Positions 1 through 8,748 of a DNA stretch of 64,000 nt are shown piece after piece. The stretch spans positions 248,001 to 312,000 of the forward strand of contig NZ_JAJGBN010000002.1 of the NCBI RefSeq assembly GCF_020782875.1, given 5' to 3'. The stretch is from Allomuricauda sp. M10. Its GTDB lineage: Bacteria > Bacteroidota > Bacteroidia > Flavobacteriales > Flavobacteriaceae. The notes beneath the pieces were generated by a model. It was not told the DNA's origin. It searched no databases and saw only the letters and a program-made list of their open reading frames with translations. Position 1 is the stretch's first letter; each line of letters opens with the position of its first letter. Position numbers and translations under genes: made by a program.

Positions 1-173
1 TTTAGGCTAATGGCAATGTTATTCGGCTTATAGTTATAGAGCTTGGCAAATGCCTGCACTTTTTCCTTGGTATCCCTACTGATTTCCTCACTGTTCTTAA
101 GTGCTTTGGATACGGTTGAAATAGACACCTCTAACTCCCTGGCAATATCCTTTAAGGTAATCTTTGGTTTCAA
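1..173 (-). CDS. LacI-family transcriptional regulator, N-terminal part (gene runs off the window)
   Basis: Read on the minus strand, the first 57 codons give a LacI-type helix-turn-helix. The recognisable blocks are ITLKDIARELEVSISTVSKAL, then NSEEISRDTKEKV and YNYKPNNIAISL, which is the usual start of Bacteroidota LacI/GalR regulators. The ligand-binding domain lies outside the window. The only start that fits the family N-terminus is a TTG at 173-171; an in-frame stop lies just upstream and no ATG is available. The gene is divergent from the SusC/SusD pair, so it is the obvious candidate regulator of that locus (inference from position). The family identity is clear, the TTG start less so. 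Confidence 0.85.
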   Translation of the reverse strand, partial: MKPKITLKDIARELEVSISTVSKALKNSEEISRDTKEKVQAFAKLYNYKPNNIAISL

Positions 174-436
174 TGTGGTATAAATTTAGTCCAGATAGAA
201 TCAGTGCAGAAAATTACTCAATATTGGAACAAGGGAGTGGAAGAATTTGTCTTTTTAACAAAAATGATGAACTGAACCAAATAAACTTCGCCCCAAATGT
301 TAACACAATCAAAAAATAAAAATCATATATTAGTGCCTATATTAAGGATTTCTCTAAATCGATTCGTTTATTTTGAGATATAGACAAACTAGCTTGAAAA
401 GATTTAGTAACCCTTCATAAATCCAAAGTTATTAAC

Positions 437-452
437 ACGAAACCGTTTTCGT
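437..452. promoter_or_regulatory. LacI-type operator-like palindrome
   Basis: The 16-base sequence ACGAAACCGTTTTCGT is a palindrome at 14 of 16 positions with a central CG, the general form of operators bound by LacI-family proteins. It lies in the 373-base gap (174-546) between the divergent LacI-type gene and susC, about 95 bases before the susC start and upstream of its likely promoter. The remainder of the gap is AT-rich and I see no gene in it. Binding is inferred from form and position only. Confidence 0.5.
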
Positions 453-475
453 AATACATTGCAATATGCTTAAAT

Positions 476-505
476 TTTGATTAACATTATTTTTATATAT
501 GTTTA
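476..505 (+). promoter_or_regulatory. Candidate promoter of the susC/susD operon
   Basis: TTTG at 476-479 is followed after 18 bases by TATGTTTA at 498-505, which matches the Bacteroidota -7 consensus TAnnTTTG except for the last base. The susC start is 41 bases further on. The region is very AT-rich, so chance matches are possible. Confidence 0.4.
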
Positions 506-546
506 ACACTTGAATTAAAATTAACTAAACTTAAAATTAATTATTT

Positions 547-3500
547 ATGAAGATTACGCTACTAAAAAGCTTTTTGGTGCTTGGGGCATTTTTATGCTTT
601 GGCATGATAAAGGCTCAGACAGTATCAGGTACCGTTTCTGACTCAAACGGACCTTTGCCAGGGGCAAGCGTATTGGTAAAAGGCACTACCAATGGTACGC
701 AGACCGATTTTGACGGTAATTACACCCTAAACGGCATAGATGGTACAGCTACTTTAGTTTTTAGTTACATCGGTTACAAGACGCAAGAAGTTGCGGCAAA
801 CGGCCGATCAACTATTAATGTAACCTTGGAAGAAGACGCACAAGCTTTGGACGAGGTGGTAATCATTGGTTACGGCCAAACAACGATTAAGGATGCGACC
901 GGTGCAGTTGCCGCGGTAACCTCCGAGGAATTTAACGGTGGTGTTATCGCTTCCCCTGAACAATTGATCCAAGGTAAGACCGCGGGTGTTCAGATCACTC
1001 AAACAAGTGGTGAGCCCGGTGCAGGAATGAACTTGAGGATTAGGGGTTCCAATTCCATCCGATCTAACAACAACCCTTTGTTCGTTGTGGATGGTATTCC
1101 ATTGTCCGGTGAATCCACTACTCCTTCCGGCGGGGACGTAATCAATGGTGGTAACGCTACAAGAAACCCATTGAACTTTATCAACCCGAACGACATCGAA
1201 AGCATGTCGATCCTTAAAGATGCCTCCGCTACGGCCATCTATGGATCCAGGGGTGCCAATGGTGTTGTGATCATTACCACTAAAAGTGGTAAAGCGGGCA
1301 AGAGCGGTGTTTGGGAGTTCAACTCAAACCTAAGCATCTCATCCCCAGCCAACAAGTATGATTTGTTCAACGCAGATGAATTCTTGTCCAACACAGCATC
1401 CATTAGAAGTCAAGCCATTGCCGATGGTAGTGATTATGGATATGATACTGATTGGCAAGATTACATAACAAGAACAGTTGCCTCTCAAAATCAAAACCTT
1501 TCTTACTCCAGAAATTATGGAAGTGGCAATATTAGGGCAACGTTCTCTTATGGAAAGCAATTTGGTATCATTGAAAAATCAGAACAAGAGCGTATTACAG
1601 GAAGGATCAACGCAGGACATAGGTTTTTTGATGATAAATTGAGGTTGAACCTTCAGGCCTCCATCTCAAGGGTTAATGACGCTGCTCCTCCAATTAGTGG
1701 TAACTCAGGTGCCAGTGGTAACCTTATTGGTGCGGCCTATTCTGCCAATCCAACATGGCCTGCCAGTCCAGATTTCTTCTTGGAAGGGAACCAATTGAAC
1801 CCAGCCAACTATTTGGCCAATTATCAAGCAGAGACCCATACCAACCGTGCACTGGTTAATTTTTCTGCGGAATACGATTTCATTCCTGAACTAACTGGTA
1901 AAATCAATGTGGGTTATGATGATTCTGAAGCTACAGCATTGACCGCCGTTTCTTCAAACATCAACAACTTTAACCGGGTAACCGGAAATGGGCAGGCGGC
2001 ATACAACCAATTGAATGCCACCAGTAAACTTTTGGAAGCCACTCTTAACTATAAAAAGGATTTTGACAATTCTTCTTTAGATGTTATTGTGGGTTACTCT
2101 TTCCAAGATTTCCAAAGAAAAGGGTTTAACTCCCAAGGATGGCAAGCTTCTTCCACGGAACTAAATCAAATGATGGATGATCTTGTGGAAAATGTGGATA
2201 ACGTTAGAAACAGTATTAGTGGCGCATACCAACAAGCTGGTTATGCACCCAATGGAAGCTTTATCAACCGTATCATTCCTTTTAGTGATACCGAAAGTCT
2301 TCCTGCTGCAGGAGGTGCATATACATCGGTTTGGGTTGATACTTATGACAACACCGATGAATTGCAATCTTTCTTTGCAAGAGCAAACTTTTCCTTGAAC
2401 GATAAATTCTTGTTCACTGCAACGGTAAGAGCTGACGGTTCTTCAAGATTTGGGGGTGACAACCAATACGGTTACTTCCCTTCTGGAGCCTTTGCCTGGA
2501 AACTTAGCGAAGAAGATTTCGTAGGAGATAACATATCAACCTTAAAATTAAGGATTGGTGCCGGTATCACTGGTAACCAAGAAGGTTTGGGTTACGCCAA
2601 CTATTTAAGAAGGGTACGTTTCTCAGGTCCTGGGATAACTGATGATGGAAACATCAACAGACCAGGTACAGAGACCGTTGCCGTGCAAAACCCTGCCCTT
2701 AAATGGGAGTCTACTTTGGACTTGAACATGGGTCTTGATTTTGGTTTCAACAATGACCGTTTCAATGGATCTATCGATGTGTATCGCAAAGAGACCAAAG
2801 ACCTTTTGTTCAGACAATCTGCTGCAGCACCTGCATTTGACCCATTCGTTTTCAAAAACCTTGAAAATGGAACTGTGATCAACCAAGGTGTGGAATTGGC
2901 ATTGAACTACGACTTTATCCAATCAACCGATGTTAACTTCTCCTCTTCCTTCAACGTTTCTTACAACAAGAACACCGTGGAAGGTCTTAATGGAACAACC
3001 GCCAACTTTGGTGAGTTGAACGGACCAGGTCTATCAGGTGCCTTTGCACAAAGATTGGGCGAAGGAATGTCATTGTTCTCCTTCTACATGGCAGAATATT
3101 CTACCGACGCAAACGGAACACCAAACTTTAACCCAGACGAGAAAGTATTCGTAGATAAAGACGGTCTTCCTGATGTGAACGCTGGTCTTTCCTTGAACCT
3201 AAGGGTGAAAAATTGGGATGTTTCCACTTATTTCACAGGTCAATTCGGTTTCTATGTGTATAACAACACTGCAAACGCATTCTTGAACAGACCTACTTTT
3301 GAAACAACTAGGAACGTTACTCAGGAAAGTTTGGACAAGAACATTAGCCAAGAAGTATCTACCCTTTATTTGGAGAAAGGTGATTTTATCAGGTTCCAGA
3401 ACGCAACCATTGGGTACAATGTGCCTCTTAGTGGAAACGGAGGGCTAAAATCACTTAGATTGTCCCTAACAGGTCAGAACCTATTATTGTTCACCGATTA

Positions 3501-3630
3501 TAGCGGTCTTGATCCTGAAGTTTCTTCAAGCACTGGTGATTTCGGAACTGGTATTCCTAGTGCCAGTATTGATTACACGGCTTTCCCAAGACCAAGGACT
3601 TTCACTTTGGGTATCAACGCCAAATTTTAA
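547..3630 (+). CDS. SusC/RagA-type TonB-linked outer membrane transporter
   Basis: A 1027-residue outer membrane transporter that would import a ligand captured by its SusD partner, powered by TonB. A signal peptide covers about residues 1-23, ending MIKA-Q. A carboxypeptidase-regulatory-like beta domain follows (about 25-105; VSGTVSDSNGPLPGASVLVKG). Next come LDEVVIIGYG and a plug domain (about 115-230) with RIRGSNSI and DASATAIYGSRGANGVVIITTK. The rest is a 22-strand-type barrel ending in a C-terminal aromatic strand (FTLGINAKF). Length is normal for SusC. The gene is 11 bases upstream of susD and is preceded by a LacI-type operator-like site. No carbohydrate-active enzyme is nearby, so the ligand cannot be guessed from context. 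Confidence 0.95.
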   Translation: MKITLLKSFLVLGAFLCFGMIKAQTVSGTVSDSNGPLPGASVLVKGTTNGTQTDFDGNYTLNGIDGTATLVFSYIGYKTQEVAANGRSTINVTLEEDAQALDEVVIIGYGQTTIKDATGAVAAVTSEEFNGGVIASPEQLIQGKTAGVQITQTSGEPGAGMNLRIRGSNSIRSNNNPLFVVDGIPLSGESTTPSGGDVINGGNATRNPLNFINPNDIESMSILKDASATAIYGSRGANGVVIITTKSGKAGKSGVWEFNSNLSISSPANKYDLFNADEFLSNTASIRSQAIADGSDYGYDTDWQDYITRTVASQNQNLSYSRNYGSGNIRATFSYGKQFGIIEKSEQERITGRINAGHRFFDDKLRLNLQASISRVNDAAPPISGNSGASGNLIGAAYSANPTWPASPDFFLEGNQLNPANYLANYQAETHTNRALVNFSAEYDFIPELTGKINVGYDDSEATALTAVSSNINNFNRVTGNGQAAYNQLNATSKLLEATLNYKKDFDNSSLDVIVGYSFQDFQRKGFNSQGWQASSTELNQMMDDLVENVDNVRNSISGAYQQAGYAPNGSFINRIIPFSDTESLPAAGGAYTSVWVDTYDNTDELQSFFARANFSLNDKFLFTATVRADGSSRFGGDNQYGYFPSGAFAWKLSEEDFVGDNISTLKLRIGAGITGNQEGLGYANYLRRVRFSGPGITDDGNINRPGTETVAVQNPALKWESTLDLNMGLDFGFNNDRFNGSIDVYRKETKDLLFRQSAAAPAFDPFVFKNLENGTVINQGVELALNYDFIQSTDVNFSSSFNVSYNKNTVEGLNGTTANFGELNGPGLSGAFAQRLGEGMSLFSFYMAEYSTDANGTPNFNPDEKVFVDKDGLPDVNAGLSLNLRVKNWDVSTYFTGQFGFYVYNNTANAFLNRPTFETTRNVTQESLDKNISQEVSTLYLEKGDFIRFQNATIGYNVPLSGNGGLKSLRLSLTGQNLLLFTDYSGLDPEVSSSTGDFGTGIPSASIDYTAFPRPRTFTLGINAKF

Positions 3631-3641
3631 TAAAAAAAGCA

Positions 3642-5270
3642 ATGAAAAAAGTAATGAAACAATCGAACAAATTTGCAACAATCTCGTTGTTCGTAACTAT
3701 ACTGCTTGCTTCCTGTACCAACTTGGAAGTAGAGCAAACCGATTCCTTACTAGCGGAAGGCTTTACTGGTATACCAACAGCTGATGAGGCTGCCAGTCAG
3801 GTTACCGCTATGTACAACAACGTAAATGGATATGTTGGAGACCAAGCTAACCTTTTTGCTTTGAGCGAGGTTACTACTGACGCACTTTTGGTTCCCACCA
3901 GAGGTTCTGACTGGGGTGATAATGGTATCTGGAGACAATTGCACCAGCACAGCTGGACCCCAGAACACTCTTACATCCTTAACGTTTGGAACCAATGGAA
4001 CGAGCTTCAACTTGGAGCTAGTGAGGTTTTGGATTCAAGATCCGCTTCCTCAACTGAATCTATTGGTCATGCAGCTTTCTTGAGAGCATTGGGTGTATTT
4101 GTGATTCTTGACAACTTTGGTCAAGTTCCGTTCAGGGACACTCAAAGTGATCCATTGGCCGATCCAGTGGTTTTGACCGGTGAGGATGCAGTTGCCCAAA
4201 TTTTGGGTGATTTGGATACTGCAGAGAGCAATCTTCCGGCTGCTGCTGCAGGAAGTGACAATAGAAGGGCCACTAAAGCTGCTGCACGCTTTTTAAGGGC
4301 TAAAGTGCTTTTGAACAGACATATTTACAATGGATCTGGTAGCGCTGCCGCTTCAGATATGACCGAGGTAATTTCCTTGGTTGATGAAATTGCCGCTGAA
4401 GGATATGAGCTTACAGCCGGATATTTTGACCTGTTTACTCCAGATGCCAATAATGAGATGATTTGGTACATTCCAACATCCGTAGGTAACAGAATTTTCA
4501 ACACCCTTCACTACAACTCTACCGAATTAGGTGGTGGTGGTTGGAATGGATTCAGCACTTTGGCTGAGTTCTACGACCTATTTGAAGGAGATGCGAACAA
4601 CAACCGTGGACTAAACAATGGAACCTTAAGCGATGGTCAAGAAGAACGTAGAGGTTTTGTACCTCCTGGTGGCGTTGCTTATGATGGTAGTTTTGGTACA
4701 GATGACAACAATGATGGTTTTGTAGATGGTTCTAACGTTGGTTATGGTTTCTTGATCGGTCAACAATATGCTGGTAACGGTGCTGCCCTAACTGATAGGG
4801 GAAGTAACCCACTTTCTTTCACAAGGGAATTTGTAAGTGCAGTTGATAATCAACCAAGCCTTGTGGACAACAACGAAATCACCGGCATCCGTGTGATCAA
4901 ATACAATCCAAGAAACGGTGCATTTGCTGAGCACAGTGTTTTCTTCCGTTATTCAGATGCCCACCTGATGAAGGCTGAAGCATTGATGAGAAGCGGTGGA
5001 GACCCAACTTCTTTGGTGAACGAGCTAAGGACTATCAGGGGAGCCACTCCTCTAGGTTCTGTTTCTGCTCAAGATCTTATTGATGAAAGAGGAAGGGAAT
5101 TGTACATCGAAGGATGGAGACGTAACGATATGATTCGTTTTGGACAATATACCAAAGATTGGGAATTTAAGGATGATGCAGCTGTTGGTGATACCAACCG
5201 TCATTTGTTCCCTATCCCTTCTACCCAAATTATTCTTAACCCTAATTTGGTTCAGAACCCAGGATATTAA
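3642..5270 (+). CDS. RagB/SusD-family surface lipoprotein
   Basis: The substrate-binding lipoprotein partner of the upstream SusC, expected on the cell surface. The leader ISLFVTILLASC gives a lipobox with the modified cysteine near residue 25. The body has the helical (TPR-like) SusD pattern, with FLRALGVFVILDNFGQVPF, NEMIWYIPTS, and the C-terminal block YSDAHLMKAEALMRSGG followed by ELRTIRG and ERGRELYIEGWRRNDMIRFGQY, which is diagnostic of the family. The length of 542 residues is typical. A second ATG lies four codons downstream and would also preserve the lipobox, so the exact start is uncertain. A strong hairpin terminator follows at 5304. Confidence 0.95.
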   Translation: MKKVMKQSNKFATISLFVTILLASCTNLEVEQTDSLLAEGFTGIPTADEAASQVTAMYNNVNGYVGDQANLFALSEVTTDALLVPTRGSDWGDNGIWRQLHQHSWTPEHSYILNVWNQWNELQLGASEVLDSRSASSTESIGHAAFLRALGVFVILDNFGQVPFRDTQSDPLADPVVLTGEDAVAQILGDLDTAESNLPAAAAGSDNRRATKAAARFLRAKVLLNRHIYNGSGSAAASDMTEVISLVDEIAAEGYELTAGYFDLFTPDANNEMIWYIPTSVGNRIFNTLHYNSTELGGGGWNGFSTLAEFYDLFEGDANNNRGLNNGTLSDGQEERRGFVPPGGVAYDGSFGTDDNNDGFVDGSNVGYGFLIGQQYAGNGAALTDRGSNPLSFTREFVSAVDNQPSLVDNNEITGIRVIKYNPRNGAFAEHSVFFRYSDAHLMKAEALMRSGGDPTSLVNELRTIRGATPLGSVSAQDLIDERGRELYIEGWRRNDMIRFGQYTKDWEFKDDAAVGDTNRHLFPIPSTQIILNPNLVQNPGY

Positions 5271-5303
5271 TATTATCAAAGTTTAAGTTGTTTTTATAAC
5301 ATG

Positions 5304-5329
5304 GAAAGGCCACCGATCGGTGGCCTTTC
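5304..5329 (+). terminator. Intrinsic terminator after susD
   Basis: A perfect 26-base palindrome (12-base-pair stem, arms GAAAGGCCACCG and CGGTGGCCTTTC) is followed by TTTATTAT. It lies 34 bases after the susD stop, so the SusCD transcript probably ends or is strongly reduced here before the FG-GAP gene cluster. Confidence 0.85.
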
Positions 5330-5448
5330 TTTATTATGATAATGCTTATTAAGCGTTTATTAATCCTTTTTTTGATAAACATTAATAGTAAGCCTGTTCC
5401 CATTCCCTCTAGAAATAAGTATCTTGAACCGCGCTATTGAAAGATAAA

Positions 5449-8400
5449 ATGAGAGGACTCTATCGCTTGGTTTTTGGGATGATCCTAACCCTTATCGGTT
5501 GTCAAAAAGCTGGACCAAAAACATTGTTTGATCTGAAAGATTCCCGTGAAACCGGAATCCAGTTCAAAAATGAACTGGTGCAGACCCCAGAACTCAACAT
5601 TCTCAACTATCTCTATTTTTACAACGGGGCAGGTGTTGCCGCGGGCGACTTTAATGGCGATGGCTTGGTGGACCTCTATTTTACCTCCAACCAAGGTGCT
5701 GACAAATTATACCTCAACAAGGGCCATTTCAAGTTTGAAGACATTACTTCCAAAGCACAAATCCAAAACGATTTTGGCTGGACCACCGGCGTTACCCACG
5801 TAGATATCAACAACGATGGTCTACTGGACATCTACATCTCCAAAGTGGGCGACCATGGGAAAATCCAAGGTCAAAACCTATTGTACATCAATCAAGGTAA
5901 TAACAAAGATGGAATCCCGACCTTCAAAGAGGAAGCTGCAAAATACGGCCTTGATTTTATCGGATATTCCACTCAGGCCGCCTTTTTTGATTATGACCTA
6001 GATGGTGATCTCGACATGTATCTCATGAACCATTCCGTAAATCCAAATAGATCTTATGGTAAAGGTGCCAAAAGAAAAATGGTGGATTCCATGTCCGGGG
6101 ACATCCTTTTTAGGAACGATGAAGGATATTACAACAATGTCTCCAAGGAGGCCGGTATCTTTCAAGGAACCATTGGCTATGGTTTGGGACTGGCCATCAG
6201 CGACATCAACAACGATGGGTACCCAGACATTTACATTGGCAATGATTTCTTTGAAAACGACTACCTCTACATCAACCAAAAAGATGGCACGTTTAAGGAG
6301 ACCATCTCCGAAGACGATAAAAAATTAGGCCATACCACTCACTTTTCCATGGGAAATGATATAGCGGACATTAACAATGATGGGCTTTCCGACATCCTTT
6401 CCCTTGATATGCTCCCTGAAGACTTGGAAACCTATAAAACTTCCGGGCTTGAATATGCCTATCCGGTGTACCAGCAGTATTTAAAAAATGGTTTTGCCCC
6501 GCAGTTCATGCAAAATGCATTGCATTTGAATCTTGACGGGGAAAATTTCGGGGAAATTGCCAACCTTAGCGGCATCGATGCCACAGAATGGTCTTGGGGT
6601 GCCCTCTTCGCCGATTTTGATAATGATGGCTTCAAGGATCTATTCATTTCCAACGGTATACAAGGGGTGACCAATGATATGGACTACATCAATTACATAT
6701 CCAACGAAGAGATACAAAAAACCATTGAAAAAGGACTCACCGACAAGGATATGGAGGTAATCGACCACCTACCTGCTAAAAAAGTCCAGAACTATTTTTA
6801 TAAGAACAATGGAGAAGCAACTTTTACCAATGTGACCGAAACCTGGGCACCACAAATGACTTCTTTCAGCAACGGTTGCGTCTACGCTGACTTGGACAAT
6901 GATGGGGATTTGGATGTGGTAGTCAACAATGTGAACCAGGAAGCTTTTTTAATGGAGAACACACTGCCCAAGAGCAACTTTGTCAAAATCAAATTTAAGG
7001 GCAGTCCAAAAAACAGATTGGGACTTGGAGCAAAAGCCATTGTCTATTACAAAAACAATAAATCGGTCCAAGAAAATATTGCCACAAGAGGTTTCCTCTC
7101 TGCTAAGGATTATACCCTAAATTTTGGAGTCGGGCAAGATTCCATCATCGATTCCATACAGATCATTTGGCCCAGAGGAACATTTGAAACATTACGGAAC
7201 ATCACTTCAAACCAAACCCTTGAAGTTACTCCCACCAATGCTTCAGGAAATTTTTACGCGAACACATCAGAATCATCAACATCGGAATATGTTTTGCTCG
7301 AAAATCCGATTGATTTTGTCCACAAAGAATATCCTTCACTGGACTTCGACAGAAATCCGTTGGTGCCTTTTGCCTATTCCAATGAAGGGCCATCCATTGC
7401 GGTGATTGATTTCAACAAAGATGGTCACGATGATCTTTTTATTTGTGGCGGCAAGAATCAACCCTCGGCACTTTTTCTTCAAGATGAACAGGGAAATTTT
7501 AATTCATTTCAACCTGAATTGTTCGAAAAGGAAGCTATCAGCGAGGATGTTGATCAAGTCTTTTTCGATGCTGATAACGATGGAGATCTTGATCTCATCA
7601 TTGTTAGCGGTGGTAACGAATTCACCAGAGGCAAACCGCTTCAACCCCGCTTCTATAAAAATGAAAACGGTCAACTTCTATTAGAAGAAAACACATTTGA
7701 TGGACTGGTTGTGAACGCATCCAAAATAGCTGCTGTTGATATAGATGCCGACGGAGATTTGGATATTTGCATCGCCTCGAACACACCATCCACAGAATTC
7801 GGTAAAAAATCTGAACAATTCCTCTTTGAAAATGATGGAAAAGGAAATTTCAAGGAAATAACGGCTTCGTTTGCTCCAGATTTTCAGCACATAGGCAATG
7901 TAAAAGACCTTGTTTGGGCCGATTTGGACCACAATGGTTATCCAGACCTGATCGTTGCAGGCCACTGGACCCCTATCACCATCTTTTTGAACGATGGTAA
8001 AAAACTAATAGAGCAGAAAAACAACGACCTTCAAAACACGAACGGTTGGTGGAATTGCATTGAACTTGCCGACCTGGACAATGATGGAGACCTGGATATT
8101 TTGGCAGGAAACTGGGGATTGAACACCAAATTTCAAGCTTCCGAAGAAAAACCAATCACCTTGTATATCAATGATTTTGATGGTAATGGGTCCATTGAAA
8201 CAGTGGTGACCCATTTTCACGGGGATAAGGAAACGGCCTTTGCATCAAAAGATGAACTGGCGAAACAAATGCCTTTCCTGAACAAAAAATTCCTGTTCTA
8301 CAAAGACTTTGCAAAAGCCTCGCTTGAAGAACTTTTTGGCAAAGACAAACTGGACGCATCTGTCAAGCGACAAGTATACGTTTTGGCTACGACATACTTT

Positions 8401-8748
8401 GTAAATGATGGTCAAGGGAACTTTACTTCCAAAGAACTGCCGTGGTTGGTTCAATCGTCCTCTGTAAACGATATTTACTTGGAAAGAAATGACAAAGAAA
8501 CGATTAATGAAATATTAATGGTGGGCAATAATTTTGAGATAAGCACCCAACTTGGTAGATTAGACGCTTCGCACGGGTTTTTATTGCAAAATGATGAAAG
8601 TGGCAACATAAGCTATACGCAAAGCTTGGGGATTTCTGGTGCTGCCCGAACGATCAAAAAAATAAACGTAAATGGGAAAGAAGGGTTCATCATTGCATTG
8701 AACAACGAAGCTCCCATTTTTTTAGTGAAAAAACTGCACAATAAATGA
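5449..8748 (+). CDS. FG-GAP/VCBS repeat lipoprotein with ASPIC/UnbV domain (first of three paralogues)
   Basis: A 1099-residue lipoprotein of the CRTAC1/VCBS type; no enzyme activity is recognisable. I start it at the ATG at 5449, because the longer reading begins with TTG and this ATG places the lipobox (GMILTLIGC) correctly. Many Asp-rich, calcium-binding-like FG-GAP repeats are visible (DFNGDGLVDLYFTSN, DINNDGLLDIYISK, DINNDGYPDIYIGNDF, DFDNDGFKDLFISNG). An ASPIC/UnbV domain lies near residues 520-600 (GLGAKAIVYY ... DSIQIIWPRG). A second repeat array follows, opening with NEGPSIAVIDFNKDGHDDLF. Such repeats form beta-propellers that bind ligands or proteins at the surface. The next gene overlaps it by four bases (ATGA), so the two are probably translationally coupled. 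The role of this family in SusCD loci is unknown to me. Confidence 0.9.
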   Translation: MRGLYRLVFGMILTLIGCQKAGPKTLFDLKDSRETGIQFKNELVQTPELNILNYLYFYNGAGVAAGDFNGDGLVDLYFTSNQGADKLYLNKGHFKFEDITSKAQIQNDFGWTTGVTHVDINNDGLLDIYISKVGDHGKIQGQNLLYINQGNNKDGIPTFKEEAAKYGLDFIGYSTQAAFFDYDLDGDLDMYLMNHSVNPNRSYGKGAKRKMVDSMSGDILFRNDEGYYNNVSKEAGIFQGTIGYGLGLAISDINNDGYPDIYIGNDFFENDYLYINQKDGTFKETISEDDKKLGHTTHFSMGNDIADINNDGLSDILSLDMLPEDLETYKTSGLEYAYPVYQQYLKNGFAPQFMQNALHLNLDGENFGEIANLSGIDATEWSWGALFADFDNDGFKDLFISNGIQGVTNDMDYINYISNEEIQKTIEKGLTDKDMEVIDHLPAKKVQNYFYKNNGEATFTNVTETWAPQMTSFSNGCVYADLDNDGDLDVVVNNVNQEAFLMENTLPKSNFVKIKFKGSPKNRLGLGAKAIVYYKNNKSVQENIATRGFLSAKDYTLNFGVGQDSIIDSIQIIWPRGTFETLRNITSNQTLEVTPTNASGNFYANTSESSTSEYVLLENPIDFVHKEYPSLDFDRNPLVPFAYSNEGPSIAVIDFNKDGHDDLFICGGKNQPSALFLQDEQGNFNSFQPELFEKEAISEDVDQVFFDADNDGDLDLIIVSGGNEFTRGKPLQPRFYKNENGQLLLEENTFDGLVVNASKIAAVDIDADGDLDICIASNTPSTEFGKKSEQFLFENDGKGNFKEITASFAPDFQHIGNVKDLVWADLDHNGYPDLIVAGHWTPITIFLNDGKKLIEQKNNDLQNTNGWWNCIELADLDNDGDLDILAGNWGLNTKFQASEEKPITLYINDFDGNGSIETVVTHFHGDKETAFASKDELAKQMPFLNKKFLFYKDFAKASLEELFGKDKLDASVKRQVYVLATTYFVNDGQGNFTSKELPWLVQSSSVNDIYLERNDKETINEILMVGNNFEISTQLGRLDASHGFLLQNDESGNISYTQSLGISGAARTIKKINVNGKEGFIIALNNEAPIFLVKKLHNK

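Noticed and set aside
481..509. TTAACAT at 481 and TTAACAC at 503, 22 bases apart, upstream of susC, resembling the Pho-box-like repeats at 45959.
   Set aside because: Only two copies in a very AT-rich promoter, no intermediate copy at the 11-base position and no two-component gene nearby; probably chance.
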